Origin: Inquilinus sp. Marseille-Q2685
GTDB taxonomy: Bacteria > Pseudomonadota > Alphaproteobacteria > DSM-16000 > Inquilinaceae
Assembly (NCBI RefSeq): GCF_916619195.1
Contig: NZ_CAKAKL010000002.1
Span: 310,001 to 374,000, forward strand
Length of the DNA stretch: 64,000 bases
Direction: 5' to 3'
The position numbers were made by a program, and so were the translations under genes. How positions within the stretch are numbered: the stretch's first letter is position 1; each line of letters opens with the position of its first letter. The notes below the pieces were generated by a model. The model was given only the letters and a program-made list of their open reading frames with translations, had not been told where the DNA came from and did not search any database. This document shows, one piece after another, positions 1 to 8,475 of this stretch.

Positions 1-126
1 GGCGCGGCGGGCTGCTGTGGCGGTGCGGGTGGCCACGGCGTCGCGCGGCAGCTCCTGCATCACCTCGGCGGGGGTGCTCAGCTCCTTGATCTCGCGGATG
101 CGCAGGTCGTCGGTGGTCTTCAACAC
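1..126 (-). CDS. aroG: 3-deoxy-7-phosphoheptulonate synthase (DAHP synthase, AroF/G/H type), 5' part only
   Basis: Only the first 42 codons lie in the window. The N-terminus contains TTDDLRIREIKEL, which matches the start of E. coli-type DAHP synthases (NDDLRIKEIKEL in AroG). This enzyme condenses phosphoenolpyruvate and erythrose-4-phosphate, the first step of the shikimate pathway, in the cytoplasm. I take GTG at 126-124 as the start because AGGAG lies 8 bases before it; a TTG follows directly. The 168-base leader between the proposed transcription start and this codon holds an aromatic leader peptide and a terminator. Which paralogue (AroF, G or H) it is cannot be told from this fragment. 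Confidence 0.82.
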   Translation of the reverse strand, partial: MLKTTDDLRIREIKELSTPAEVMQELPRDAVATRTATAARRA

Positions 127-161
127 GGCTTGGGCTCCTGGGTTCACCCCGCCGGCGGCAA

Positions 162-189
162 CAAAAAAGCCGCCAGGAGGTCTGGCGGC
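162..189 (-). terminator. Rho-independent terminator in the DAHP synthase leader (attenuator)
   Basis: On the minus strand an 8-bp perfect GC stem (GCCGCCAG at 189-182 pairing with CTGGCGGC at 176-169) with a 5-base loop is followed by six T (168-163). It lies after the leader-peptide stop codon and before the DAHP synthase start, so it would stop transcription before the structural gene. A competing antiterminator is visible: GGCGG at 241-237 and GGGT at 231-228, both inside the last leader codons, can pair with CCGCC at 188-184 and ACCC at 197-194. A ribosome at the leader stop would cover 241-228 and release the terminator; a ribosome stalled upstream would not. CCGC (252-249) can pair with GCGG (243-240) as the protector hairpin. 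Confidence 0.78.
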
Positions 190-219
190 TCTCGGGTCTC
201 TCGTCGATCGATCTTCAGA

Positions 220-294
220 TCACGCGCACCCTCGCTCCGCCGCTGGCAGCGGGTAGCTAAAGTACCAAAAATAGGGGACGCGGACGAAGCTCAT
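220..294 (-). CDS. Aromatic amino acid leader peptide of DAHP synthase (24 aa)
   Basis: This 24-codon frame begins ATG at 294 and ends TGA at 222-220. Its centre reads VPYFWYFSYP: three Tyr, two Phe and one Trp in seven codons, as expected of a leader peptide that senses charged aromatic tRNAs. The proposed -10 box ends 6 bases before the ATG, so the transcript would begin at or next to the ATG and be leaderless. There is no well-spaced Shine-Dalgarno. An ATG at 303 in the same frame overlaps the -10 box and is less likely. The position, composition and following terminator support an attenuator; expression is not proven. Confidence 0.78.
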   Translation of the reverse strand: MSFVRVPYFWYFSYPLPAAERGCA

Positions 295-300
295 GTCCTG

Positions 301-329
301 CATATAAGCCGGGATTGTGGCTTTGTCAC
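301..329 (-). promoter_or_regulatory. Promoter for the DAHP synthase leader
   Basis: On the minus strand, GTGACA (329-324; 5 of 6 to the sigma-70 -35 consensus), a 17-base spacer, then TATATG (306-301; 4 of 6 to the -10 consensus). The seventh base after the -10 is the A of the leader ATG. This is inference from consensus matching. Confidence 0.55.
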
Positions 330-517
330 GACCGTTGTTTCGGGAATCATCGCAGCCGGCCGCCATCGCATTCGGAATGTTGCGACGATCGCGCCGGGCC
401 GGAACCGCGGCGGCGCCCGAGGGTTTTTCCGGCGCGCCGATCGGAAGGGCTTGAGCCCGGCGGTCCGGCGCGTCAGAACGGCATCTGCCGTCGCGACCTG
501 GAAGCGGAGCCCCGTCG

Positions 518-1432
518 ATGAAACCCGTCCGAGCCCTTCTCCCCGTCCTCGCCGCCATCCTGCTGTCCTCCACCGCCCTGGCCTCCATGGCGATGGCGCA
601 GACCACCCCGCGCTACGCCCCCTGGCAGCCGCCGCAGCAGGACCAGACCAAGGCGCTGCTCGACGACCTGTCGCGGATGGTCAGCCAGGCCGAGCGCGAC
701 CGCGCGGCCAGCCCGGACTTCATCACCGACCTGAAGGGGCTGGTGCAGCGCTACTCGGCCTCGACCGCTCCAGCGGAGCCGCCGGTCCCGGCCCAGCCGC
801 CGGCGGCGCCCGCCCAGCCGCCGGCCGCGGCGCCCGTTCCGGCCCCCGCCGCGCCGGCGCAGCCCGCCTCGCTCGCCGGCACCCGCGTGTTCAGCGACGA
901 TTTCAGCGACGGCAACTACACCGCCAACCCGGCCTGGACCTCGCTGCAGGGCACCTGGTCGGTCGACAAGAGCGGCCTGCACAGCGACACCAAGGCGGCC
1001 AACGGGCAGCAGGGCGGGGTCGCGGCGATCGCGTTGCAGCAGGGGCTGAAGAACAATTTCGGGCTCGAATTCGAACTGACCGACGTCGCCAACCAGGGCC
1101 AGTTCGAGATCCGGGTCTATCAGGGCGCGTCGAAGGATTCCGGCTACCGGCTGGTCTATCTGCCGTCCAACAGCCCGGTCTTCGCCCTCTACCGCGCCGG
1201 CCGCTCGGGCATCACCCAGGTGGCGCAGACCACCAACACCGCGCCGCTACGCCGCGGCGACCGCACCCGCATCACCTGGACCCGCGACGCCGCCGGCCGG
1301 ATGGTGGTGGCGCTCGACGGCAAGCCCGTCATCGAGGCCAGCGACAACGGCTTCCGCGACGGCTGGAACGGCGTGATGCTGGTCAATTTCGGCGGTGACT
1401 TCGCCCTGCGCTCGGTCCAGGGCGTGAACTGA
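518..1432 (+). CDS. Secreted protein with Pro/Ala linker and LamG-like jelly-roll domain
   Basis: 304 aa. A Lys/Arg start followed by a hydrophobic run (residues 5-27) ending in ASMAMA looks like a Sec signal peptide, so the product is probably exported to the periplasm or beyond. Residues 28-85 are polar, residues about 86-122 are a Pro/Ala-rich linker, and from about 125 to the end there is a beta-rich domain with VFSDDFSDGNY and a closing GGDFALRSV. That pattern resembles concanavalin/LamG-like domains that bind glycans or surfaces. No catalytic motif is evident. It is divergent from the DAHP synthase leader (223 bases between) and convergent with the LysR gene (6 bases). The ligand is unknown. 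Confidence 0.7.
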   Translation: MKPVRALLPVLAAILLSSTALASMAMAQTTPRYAPWQPPQQDQTKALLDDLSRMVSQAERDRAASPDFITDLKGLVQRYSASTAPAEPPVPAQPPAAPAQPPAAAPVPAPAAPAQPASLAGTRVFSDDFSDGNYTANPAWTSLQGTWSVDKSGLHSDTKAANGQQGGVAAIALQQGLKNNFGLEFELTDVANQGQFEIRVYQGASKDSGYRLVYLPSNSPVFALYRAGRSGITQVAQTTNTAPLRRGDRTRITWTRDAAGRMVVALDGKPVIEASDNGFRDGWNGVMLVNFGGDFALRSVQGVN

Positions 1433-1438
1433 CCTGCC

Positions 1439-2374
1439 TCAATTCGACTGGCGGCGCAGGATCGGGGCCACCCGGTCGCGCAGCCAGGCGGCGCCGGGGT
1501 CGCGGTCGGTCTGGGCCGACCACACCATCGCCACCGCCGGCAGCCGCAGCTCGAGCGGCAAGGGCAGCGGGCTCAGCGTCAGCCCGAATCGCGGGCCGTA
1601 GCGCCGGGCCATGCGCGCCGGCAGGGTGGCCAGCACCGGCGCCTCGGCCGCGGTCGACAGCACGGTCATGAACTCGGCCGACGCCATCACCACGTTCAGG
1701 CTGGCGCCGACCCGGCCCAGCGCCTCGTCCAGGCAGCCCTGCAGCAGGTTGTTCAGCGTCACCAGCGCGTGGCCGGTCGCGAGATAGGCTTCGAGGTCGA
1801 CCGGCGGGTCCAGCGGCAGCAGCTCGCGGTTGAAGCAGCAGGCCAGCGCCTGGTCGTACAGGTCGATGCCGCGGTGCCGGGTGGCGCTGTGGTCGAAGCA
1901 GCCCACCGCCAGGTCGATCTCGCCGTCGTCCAGCAGCCGGTGCACCTCCTCCCGGAACACCGGGCGGCCGATCACCCGGATCCCGGGGGCGCAGCGGCGC
2001 AGCTCCGCCGTCAAGTCCGGCATCAGCAGCAGCTCCAGCTCGCTGGAGAAGCCCAGGCGGAAGATCCGGTCCTGGGTCTCGGGGTCGAAGCTGTCCTCGG
2101 CGCGCAGCACCTCCTGCATCTGCTGCAGGGCCTGGCGGATGCGCGGCGCCAGGGCGCGGGCCTTGGCGGTCGGCTGCATCGCCTGGCCGACCCGCACGAA
2201 CAGCTCGTCCTGCAGCAGCACGCGCAAAGTCGACAGGCTGTGGCTCATCGCCGGCTGCTGCACCTTCAGCCGTGTGGCGGCGCGGGTGACGGTCCGCTCC
2301 TGCATCAGCGCGTCGAAGGCGACCAGCAGGTTGAGGTCGAAGGACCGAAGATCGAAATGATCGATGGAGCCCAT
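1439..2374 (-). CDS. LysR-family transcriptional regulator
   Basis: 311 aa from ATG 2374. Residues 8-66 form the winged helix-turn-helix typical of LysR proteins (DLNLLVAFDALMQERTVTRA, then QQPAMSHSL), followed by a periplasmic-binding-protein-like effector domain. An upstream ATG at 2434 would add 20 unconserved residues, so the shorter start is preferred. It is transcribed away from the MBL-fold hydrolase gene, with 89 bases between starts. LysR proteins usually control the divergent gene in response to a small molecule, so the likely target is the 2464-4394 pair. The N-terminal style (DLNLLVAFDAL) resembles the NodD/NahR/LinR branch, whose members sense aromatic compounds, but the effector is unknown. 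Confidence 0.92.
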   Translation of the reverse strand: MGSIDHFDLRSFDLNLLVAFDALMQERTVTRAATRLKVQQPAMSHSLSTLRVLLQDELFVRVGQAMQPTAKARALAPRIRQALQQMQEVLRAEDSFDPETQDRIFRLGFSSELELLLMPDLTAELRRCAPGIRVIGRPVFREEVHRLLDDGEIDLAVGCFDHSATRHRGIDLYDQALACCFNRELLPLDPPVDLEAYLATGHALVTLNNLLQGCLDEALGRVGASLNVVMASAEFMTVLSTAAEAPVLATLPARMARRYGPRFGLTLSPLPLPLELRLPAVAMVWSAQTDRDPGAAWLRDRVAPILRRQSN

Positions 2375-2463
2375 GAGGCGGATCGATTTGATTGCTGACC
2401 CTGCGGACCTTAGCTCTGAGGCCGGCGCCGTCAAGCGGCGCGCCCACAGCGGAGAAGGCTCGC

Positions 2464-3387
2464 ATGGCTTCCCCCAGCTTTCGCATCGGCGACGTCACGG
2501 TCACGCGGATCGACGAGATCCCGCTGACCCACGGCTCGCCGACCGATCTCTACCCCGATATCGATCCGGAGGCCGCCGACCGCCACCGCGGCCGCGTGTC
2601 GCCCGGCTCGCTGGATCCCGAGACCGGGGCGATCACCCTCGGCATCCACAGCTGGCTGGTGCGCACGCCGCATCACACCATCCTGATCGACACCGCCACC
2701 GGCAACGGCAAGGAACGGCCGACGGTGCCGCTGATGCACCGGCTCGACGTGCCCTACCTGCAGCGGCTCGCTGCGGCCGGGGTGCGGCCCGAGGATGTCG
2801 ACCACGTCCTGATCACCCATGTCCATGCCGACCATGTCGGCTGGAACACCCGCCTCGTCGACGGGCGCTGGGTGCCGACCTTCCCGAACGCGCGGCCCCA
2901 TTTCTCGGCGGTGGAGCGGCGCTACGGCGAGAGCCTTGCTGATCCCCCGGCCGGCGATTCCCGCCCCGACCCGGCGCGCGGCGCGCCGCGGCACCCGCCG
3001 CTCGACGGCGTCTACCAGGACAGCGTCCGGCCGGTGCTCGAGGCCGGGCTGGCCGATCTGGTGGCGGTCGACGGCGGCGAGGTGCTGGACGGCATCTCCT
3101 TCCACCCGGCCCCGGGCCACAGCATCGACCACGCGGTGATCCGCCTGCGCTCGCGCGGCGAGGAGGCGCTGTTCGCCGGCGACGTCATGCACCATCCGCT
3201 GCAGGTCTGCGAGCCGGGCTGGAACTCCCGCTACTGCGAGTTCCCGGAGCCGGCGCGCACCTCCCGCCGGTGGCTGCTGGAAGAGGCGGCGGAGACCGGC
3301 GCCCTCGTCCTGCCCGGCCATTTCGCCGAGAGCTCCGCCGGCCGCGTCATCCGCCGCGGCGACCGCTTCGACTGGACCTTCGCCTGA
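2464..3387 (+). CDS. MBL-fold metallo-hydrolase
   Basis: 307 aa. The zinc-binding motif HVHADH is at residues 119-124, with a further His in PAPGHS and a metal-bridging Asp in LFAGDVMHHPL, so the dinuclear site looks intact. Members hydrolyse lactones, esters or beta-lactam-like substrates in the cytoplasm. ATG 2464 has GGAGAAGG upstream; an ATG at 2392 lies inside the intergenic control region. The next gene (alpha/beta hydrolase) starts 14 bases after the stop, so the two probably form an operon under the divergent LysR regulator. Together they could break down one ester or lactone substrate, but the substrate cannot be read from sequence. Confidence 0.9.
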   Translation: MASPSFRIGDVTVTRIDEIPLTHGSPTDLYPDIDPEAADRHRGRVSPGSLDPETGAITLGIHSWLVRTPHHTILIDTATGNGKERPTVPLMHRLDVPYLQRLAAAGVRPEDVDHVLITHVHADHVGWNTRLVDGRWVPTFPNARPHFSAVERRYGESLADPPAGDSRPDPARGAPRHPPLDGVYQDSVRPVLEAGLADLVAVDGGEVLDGISFHPAPGHSIDHAVIRLRSRGEEALFAGDVMHHPLQVCEPGWNSRYCEFPEPARTSRRWLLEEAAETGALVLPGHFAESSAGRVIRRGDRFDWTFA

Positions 3388-3401
3388 CCGGACCCAAGAC
3401 C

Positions 3402-4394
3402 ATGAACATAGACACGCCCGCCGCGGGGATCGCGGTCGAGGACCTGATGATCCCGAGCGGCACGCCCGGCATCGACCTGCACATCCGCAACAAGCGGCCG
3501 GCCGGGATGCGCGAGTTCTCGCCGGAGCGCAGCATCGTCCTGATGCACGGCGCCACCTATTCCTCCGGCACCTTGTTCGACGTGCCGGTCGGCGGCTTCT
3601 CCTTCATGGACTGGCTGGCCCGCCGCGGCTACGACGTCCATGCCGTCGACGTCCGCGGCACCGGCGGCTCGACCCGGCCGCCGGAGATGGACCGGCCGCC
3701 GGAGGAGAACCCGCCGCTGGGCCGGACCGAGACCGGGGTGCGCGACTTCTCGGCCGCGGTGGACTTCGTGCTGCGGCGGCGGGGCCTGGCGCGGACCAGC
3801 ATCGTCGCCATGTCCTGGGGCGGCTCGGTCGCCGGCGCCTACACCAGCCGCAACAACGACAAGGTGCTGAAGCTGGCGCTGGTGGCACCGCAATGGCTGA
3901 ACCCGGGAAAGGCCCGGATCGACCCCGGCGGGACGCTCGGCGCCTATCGCCGGATCCCGGTGCTGCAGACCCGGGACCGGTGGCTGGAAGGGGCACCGCC
4001 GGACAAGCGCGACGGCCTGATCCCCGCCGGCTGGTTCGAGACCTGGGCCGAAGCGGCGCTGGCCACGGACCCCGAGGGCCGGGTCCAGTCGCCGCCGACC
4101 ATGCGCGCCGGCACCGGCCCGATCCTCGACACGCGGGAATACTGGTCCGCCGGGCGGCCGTTCTACGATCCGGGCGCCATCGCCGTGCCGGTGCTGCTGG
4201 TCCATGCCGAATGGGACCTCGACGTGCCGCTCGGCGTGGCGCAGGACTACTTCACCCGCCTCACCGGCGCGCCGTACCGCCGCTGGGTCGAGATCGGCGA
4301 GGGCACGCATATGGTGCTGATGGAAAAGAACCGCCTGCAGGCCTTCCGCGCCATCGGCGACTTCCTCGATGAGGAGTACGCGCCGGAGGGGTGA
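3402..4394 (+). CDS. Alpha/beta-fold hydrolase
   Basis: 330 aa. HGATYSSG at 49-56 gives the oxyanion-hole region, VAMSWGGS the nucleophile elbow (Ser138), HAEWDLDVP the acid and EGTHMVL the catalytic His, so the triad is complete. The elbow has Ala-Met-Ser in place of the usual Gly-x-Ser. The protein is cytoplasmic with no signal peptide. It starts 14 bases after the MBL-fold gene and is likely co-transcribed with it and controlled by the LysR protein at 1439-2374. It could be an esterase, lactonase or C-C hydrolase; the substrate is not known. Confidence 0.88.
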   Translation: MNIDTPAAGIAVEDLMIPSGTPGIDLHIRNKRPAGMREFSPERSIVLMHGATYSSGTLFDVPVGGFSFMDWLARRGYDVHAVDVRGTGGSTRPPEMDRPPEENPPLGRTETGVRDFSAAVDFVLRRRGLARTSIVAMSWGGSVAGAYTSRNNDKVLKLALVAPQWLNPGKARIDPGGTLGAYRRIPVLQTRDRWLEGAPPDKRDGLIPAGWFETWAEAALATDPEGRVQSPPTMRAGTGPILDTREYWSAGRPFYDPGAIAVPVLLVHAEWDLDVPLGVAQDYFTRLTGAPYRRWVEIGEGTHMVLMEKNRLQAFRAIGDFLDEEYAPEG

Positions 4395-4417
4395 AGGCGG
4401 CACCTCACCCCCTTGAT

Positions 4418-4488
4418 CGTCATTCCCGCGAAAGCGGGAATCTCTTGCCGGTGAAAGCGTCGCGAGATCCCCGCTTTCGCGGGGATGG
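4418..4488. repeat. Palindromic intergenic repeat (GCGAAAGC type)
   Basis: Two nested palindromes, ATTCCCGCGAAAGCGGGAAT (4422-4441) and ATCCCCGCTTTCGCGGGGAT (4467-4486), together form a larger imperfect inverted repeat. This is the REP/MITE-like type common in proteobacterial spacers. It lies between two convergent genes and might also act in 3' end formation. Confidence 0.75.
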
Positions 4489-4557
4489 CAGGTCAGGGAA
4501 TTCAGAGGAGGGTCTTGCTTGCCAGGAGCCAACGCCCCTCGGCCATCGGCGCCGGTG

Positions 4558-4947
4558 TCAGCCCTTCTCCGGCACCGCCTCCACCGCGCCGCCGGCCTCG
4601 GCCCAGTCCTTGAAGGCGCCGAGGTTGCGGACGTCGGTGTAGCCGAGATCCTGCAACGCCTTGCCGGCCAGGGCCGACCGGCCGCCGGAGGCGCAGTACA
4701 GGATCACCGTGCGGTCGCGGCGGAAGGCCGGGTCGTGATACGACGACTCCGGGTCGGCGCGGAACTCCAGCATGCCGCGGGAGACATGCGCGGCGCCCGC
4801 AACCTTGCCGCCGGCCTTCAGCTCCGCCGCGTCGCGCACGTCGACCACCAGCGCGCCGCCCTGCATCAGCGCGGCCGCCTCCTCGCGGGTGACGCGCGGC
4901 ACCGCGGCGTTGGCGGCGGCGAGCAGTTCCTTGACCGATGTCGTCAT
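4558..4947 (-). CDS. Rhodanese-domain sulfurtransferase
   Basis: 129 aa, a single rhodanese domain. VVDVRDAAELKAGG near residue 40 and the active-site loop CASGGRSA (catalytic Cys followed by Gly-Gly-Arg-Ser-Ala) are intact, so it should be able to carry persulfide sulfur, for example from thiosulfate to a thiol acceptor. The start at 4947 is set by AGGAGG 6 bases upstream; an ATG 18 bases earlier lies before that site. It stands alone with no clear operon partner. The physiological acceptor is unknown. Confidence 0.9.
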   Translation of the reverse strand: MTTSVKELLAAANAAVPRVTREEAAALMQGGALVVDVRDAAELKAGGKVAGAAHVSRGMLEFRADPESSYHDPAFRRDRTVILYCASGGRSALAGKALQDLGYTDVRNLGAFKDWAEAGGAVEAVPEKG

Positions 4948-5048
4948 CGGAACCTCCTGTGTCATCGGGCGATCAGGATCGGGACCCGGCCGGGGGCCGT
5001 CAATCTCCCGAATGGGAGGTGACAGGCGCGCCGGATTGTGGGCCGGGC

Positions 5049-5186
5049 TCAGCCGTCGGCCAGCACCGTGGCCGCGCCGGGGGCGATCAGCGTTCCGACC
5101 GCCTCGCCCCGGGCGATGCGCTGCATGGCGCCCGGCCGGTCGAAGGCGAAGACATGCAGCGGCAGCCCGTGGTCGCGCGCCGGCAC
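5049..5186 (-). pseudogene. C-terminal remnant of a UMP kinase (pyrH-like)
   Basis: The 46-codon frame ending TGA at 5051-5049 contains ARDHGLPLHVFAFDRPGA and then GEAVGTLI. This aligns closely with the last 35 residues of E. coli UMP kinase (ARDHKLPIRVFNMNKPGA and GEKEGTLI, recalled from memory). Everything upstream, including the ATP- and UMP-binding parts of the roughly 240-residue enzyme, is missing; the reading frame continues as unrelated sequence up to the purC start region. It ends about 100 bases after the rhodanese start and precedes purC in the opposite direction. I infer a decayed second copy; the working pyrH must be elsewhere. Confidence 0.68.
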
Positions 5187-5269
5187 CAAGCCAGACTGCC
5201 CGATTTCGGGTGTGCGTGGGAACCCGGCCGCGCTAAGAATTCGCCGACCCTCCCGACGGAACGAGACCC

Positions 5270-6241
5270 ATGGATTTCACGGCCCTGGACGATCGCCCCT
5301 ATCCGGTGCTCGCCGATGCGACGATCCCGGAGCTGCCGGCCCATTACCGCGGCAAGGTGCGCGACAACTACGACCTGCCGGACGGGCGGCGCATCATCGT
5401 CGCCACAGACCGGATCAGCGCCTTCGACCGGATCCTGGCCTCGATCCCGCTGAAGGGCCAGGTGCTGACCCAGACCGCGCGCTTCTGGTTCGAGGAGACG
5501 CGGGACATCTGCCCGAACCACGTGCTGGACTACCCGGACCCGAACGTCGTGGTCGGCCGCAGGCTCGACATCCTGCCGGTCGAGATCGTGGTCCGCGACT
5601 ATCTCGCCGGCACCACCGGCACCTCGATCCTGACCCTGTACAAGGCCGGCCAGCGCCAGATGTACGGCGTCCGTCTGCCCGACGGGCTGCGCGACAATCA
5701 GAAGCTGCCGCAGCCGATCATCACCCCGACCAGCAAGGCCTTCGGCGGCGGCCATGACGAGCCGTTGACGCCGGAGGAGATCGTCTCCCAGGGCCTGCTG
5801 ACCGCGGCGCAATGGCAGCAGCTCAGCGACTATGCCTTCGCCCTGTTTGCCCGCGGGCAGCAGATCGCCGCGAAGCACGGGCTGATCCTGGTCGACACGA
5901 AATACGAGTTCGGCACTGACGCCGAGGGCCATATCGTCCTCGCCGACGAGATCCACACCCCGGACAGCAGCCGCTACTGGCTGGCCGGCAGCTACGAGGA
6001 CCGCTTCGCCCGCGGCGAGCGGCCGGAGAGCTTCGACAAGGATTTCGTGCGCAGCTGGGTGGCGGCGCGGTGCGACCCTTACCGCGACCCGATCCCAGAG
6101 ATCCCGGCCCAGGTGATCCGCGACACCGCCCAGGTCTATGTCCGCGCCTACGAGACCATCACCGGCCGCCGCTTCGAGATGCCCGACCGCGAACGGCCGG
6201 TGCTGGAGCGGATCCGGGAGAATCTGGCCCAGTACTTCTGA
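5270..6241 (+). CDS. purC: Phosphoribosylaminoimidazole-succinocarboxamide synthase (SAICAR synthetase)
   Basis: 323 aa. It joins CAIR and aspartate with ATP to make SAICAR in de novo purine synthesis, in the cytoplasm. Visible family motifs are [11 protein letters not shown] near the N-terminus (ATP-binding Gly-Lys-Val-Arg), [20 protein letters not shown] and [13 protein letters not shown]. At 323 residues it belongs to the longer, yeast Ade1-like form rather than the roughly 240-residue short PurC; many alphaproteobacteria carry both, so a second purC may lie outside the window. No purine genes are adjacent. Confidence 0.95.
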   Translation: MDFTALDDRPYPVLADATIPELPAHYRGKVRDNYDLPDGRRIIVATDRISAFDRILASIPLKGQVLTQTARFWFEETRDICPNHVLDYPDPNVVVGRRLDILPVEIVVRDYLAGTTGTSILTLYKAGQRQMYGVRLPDGLRDNQKLPQPIITPTSKAFGGGHDEPLTPEEIVSQGLLTAAQWQQLSDYAFALFARGQQIAAKHGLILVDTKYEFGTDAEGHIVLADEIHTPDSSRYWLAGSYEDRFARGERPESFDKDFVRSWVAARCDPYRDPIPEIPAQVIRDTAQVYVRAYETITGRRFEMPDRERPVLERIRENLAQYF

Positions 6242-6260
6242 GTTAAGCCGGCCATGCCTT

Positions 6261-6410
6261 CTACTCTCCCCCTTCCCCTTGCGGGAGGGGGGCAGGGGGA
6301 GGGGTCTGCGCGCGTCCGCGCGCGAATGGGCAAGGACTTGCCGTTCGTATCGGTTTAGGCCGGATCGTGCTGAAACACCCCCCCTCCCGCGAGGGGAGGG
6401 GGAGGATGAA
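6261..6410. repeat. GC-rich intergenic inverted repeat (GCGGGAGGGG type)
   Basis: CCCCTTCCCCTTGCGGGAGG at the left and CCCTCCCGCGAGGGGAGGGG at the right form an imperfect inverted repeat across the spacer between convergent purC and the S33 peptidase gene. Copies of the same family lie at 26355-26645. Confidence 0.65.
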
Positions 6411-6415
6411 AGAGG

Positions 6416-8425
6416 TCAGGGAGCAATCCGCTCCGCCGCCACCTGGCGTCCGTCGATCGTCCCGGTGATCCGGGCAACCGCGTCGGTGTCGCGGTCGTTC
6501 CAGGCCAGGGTCAGCGTGCCGGTCGCCGTGCCGGCCAGGGTCAGCTCCGCGGTGACGTCGCCGGTCGACTGGTCCCAGCGGATCGTGCCGGACACCGCCA
6601 GGTCCTCGGCCCAGCGCAGCTGGTCGAGGGTGAAGGCGTGGCCGGCGTCGAAGGCCTCGAAGCTGAAGGTCCCGCCGCGCAGTCCGACGCCGCTGCCGGT
6701 CGAGTTGACGAAATAGCGCGCCAGCACGTCGCCCGCCGTCTCCGCCGCCGCCGAGGCCAGGCGCAGATCGGCCTCGGTCCCGGCGTTGCCGGTCCCGGCC
6801 GTGGCCGGGGCGACGTCGGCCGCCTTCACCGCGAAGGCGGGGACGGTGCGGATCGGCCGGATCCGCTGGGTGCAGGAGGTGTCGCCGGCATCGCCGCCCG
6901 ACCGCACGAAGGTCAGCACGATCGGCGCGACGCAGCCGGTGGCGTCGGCGCCTTTCGGCGGCACGAAGATCGCCTGGTCGGTGATCGCGGTGATGTGGGT
7001 GACGTTGCGCACCGGCACATAGGTCGCGTCCGGGAACAGCCGCGCCGTCTCCAGCCCCTCGATCGGCGAGGTGACGCTGTCGATGTCGCCCGACAGCACC
7101 AGCACCGGCACGTTCGGGAACGGCGCCTTCGGATCGGCGGCGGTGCCCGGAACCACGCCCTTCGGCGGCGCCGGCCAGTCCAGGCACAGGTCGCGCCGCT
7201 CCCATTTGTGCGGCGAGCCGTCGACCTCGGCGATGGTGAAGGGGGCGTAGACCCCGCGCTCGGCCGCCTGCTTCTGCGCCGTGGCGCGCATCAGCTGGCG
7301 CCGCCGCTCGGCCCGCGACGCGTCGGCGCGGAACAGCCGCGGATAGTCGCTGCACACCACGGCGACGTAGAGGGCGGTGGAGAAGGCGACCGGGTCGCTG
7401 CCCGGCGTGTTCCAGGACGAGGCCTCGGCCATCAGCCGGTGCAGCGGCGCCGGGTCCTGGGCTTCCAGATAGGCCCGGGCCGCGGCGTCCAGCTCGCGGT
7501 AGAAGGTCGGGCTGCCGCCGGCGCTGTTCATGGTCAGGAACAGGGTCGGGGCGTCGACCGCGATGCCGACGGTGTTGCCGTCGCCGTCCGGCGCCTCGGC
7601 CTTGCCCGGCTTGGCCCGCAGCGCCGCCGCAAGCCGCTCGATCCGGTCGAGCGACCGGCCGCCGAGGGCACGGCAGCTGGGCGACCGCTGGCAGACCAGC
7701 TCGAAGCCGTCGCGGGCCGTCGCCCATTCGGTCTCGAACCAGGGCGACAGGCCGATGGTCGGATAGGCGCTGTCCAGCACGATGGTGCGCAGCCGGTCCG
7801 GGTGGCGCTGGGCGAAGACCTGGCCGAACCAGGTGCCGTAGCTGTCGCCGTAATAGTCGACCTTGCCGATCTGCAACGCGTCCAGCACGGCGGCCACGTC
7901 GTCGGCGGCCGGCGCGGTGCCGTACATCCAGGCGGCGGGGCCCAGCTGCCTGGCGCAGGCGGCGATCGCGGCGGGCACGAACTCGCCTGCCTCCTGCAGC
8001 GCCTGGCACTGGATCGGGTCGGACAGGCCGGTGCCGCGCTTGTCGACCAGCAGCACGTCGCGCCGGCCGCGCAGCGGCTCGAACAGGCGCAGATAGCCCT
8101 CGCGCGTGCCGGTGGAGGAATAGCCGGGCCCGCCCTCCTGGGCCAGGATCACGCCCTCGGCCGGCTGGCCGGCATCGCGGTGCGGGTAGAATTCGAAGCC
8201 GATCGTCACCGTGCCGGGCAGCGTGCCGGCAGGGTCGAGCGGCCGGCTGATCGTGCCGCAGAAGCCGCCGAAATCGGGCTGGCAGGCGGTCAGGGTCACG
8301 CCGCCGACCTGGATCGTCGCGGCCAGGGCTTCGGCAGGAGCGGGGGCGGCCTGCTCCTGGGCTGCCGCGCCGCCCGCGACGGCTAGCAGGGCCGCGGCGG
8401 CCCACAACCTGCCGGACATGCGCAT
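6416..8425 (-). CDS. Exported S33-family peptidase (tripeptidyl/proline aminopeptidase-like alpha/beta hydrolase)
   Basis: 669 aa with a signal peptide (residues 1-22, ending in GGAAAQ), so probably periplasmic. EGGPGYSS near 97-104 is the oxyanion-loop motif of S33 peptidases (usually HGGPG), YGDSYGTWF holds the nucleophile Ser195, VLSGDIDSVTSP the acid and NVTHITAI the His. These enzymes trim N-terminal residues or short peptides. The last 150 residues form an extra C-terminal domain of uncertain role. The ATG at 8419 is an alternative start. It stands alone between convergent purC and the TerB gene; the substrate is unproven. Confidence 0.85.
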   Translation of the reverse strand: MRMSGRLWAAAALLAVAGGAAAQEQAAPAPAEALAATIQVGGVTLTACQPDFGGFCGTISRPLDPAGTLPGTVTIGFEFYPHRDAGQPAEGVILAQEGGPGYSSTGTREGYLRLFEPLRGRRDVLLVDKRGTGLSDPIQCQALQEAGEFVPAAIAACARQLGPAAWMYGTAPAADDVAAVLDALQIGKVDYYGDSYGTWFGQVFAQRHPDRLRTIVLDSAYPTIGLSPWFETEWATARDGFELVCQRSPSCRALGGRSLDRIERLAAALRAKPGKAEAPDGDGNTVGIAVDAPTLFLTMNSAGGSPTFYRELDAAARAYLEAQDPAPLHRLMAEASSWNTPGSDPVAFSTALYVAVVCSDYPRLFRADASRAERRRQLMRATAQKQAAERGVYAPFTIAEVDGSPHKWERRDLCLDWPAPPKGVVPGTAADPKAPFPNVPVLVLSGDIDSVTSPIEGLETARLFPDATYVPVRNVTHITAITDQAIFVPPKGADATGCVAPIVLTFVRSGGDAGDTSCTQRIRPIRTVPAFAVKAADVAPATAGTGNAGTEADLRLASAAAETAGDVLARYFVNSTGSGVGLRGGTFSFEAFDAGHAFTLDQLRWAEDLAVSGTIRWDQSTGDVTAELTLAGTATGTLTLAWNDRDTDAVARITGTIDGRQVAAERIAP

Positions 8426-8475
8426 GAGCCTCCCCCTTCGTCGTTGCGCCGGCGGCGGCCCCCGGCCGCTCGCGG

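Noticed and set aside
220-606. 128-codon minus frame covering the aromatic leader
   Set aside because: Only its last 24 codons are used as the leader; the upstream part overlaps the promoter and the signal-peptide region of the 518-1432 gene on the other strand.
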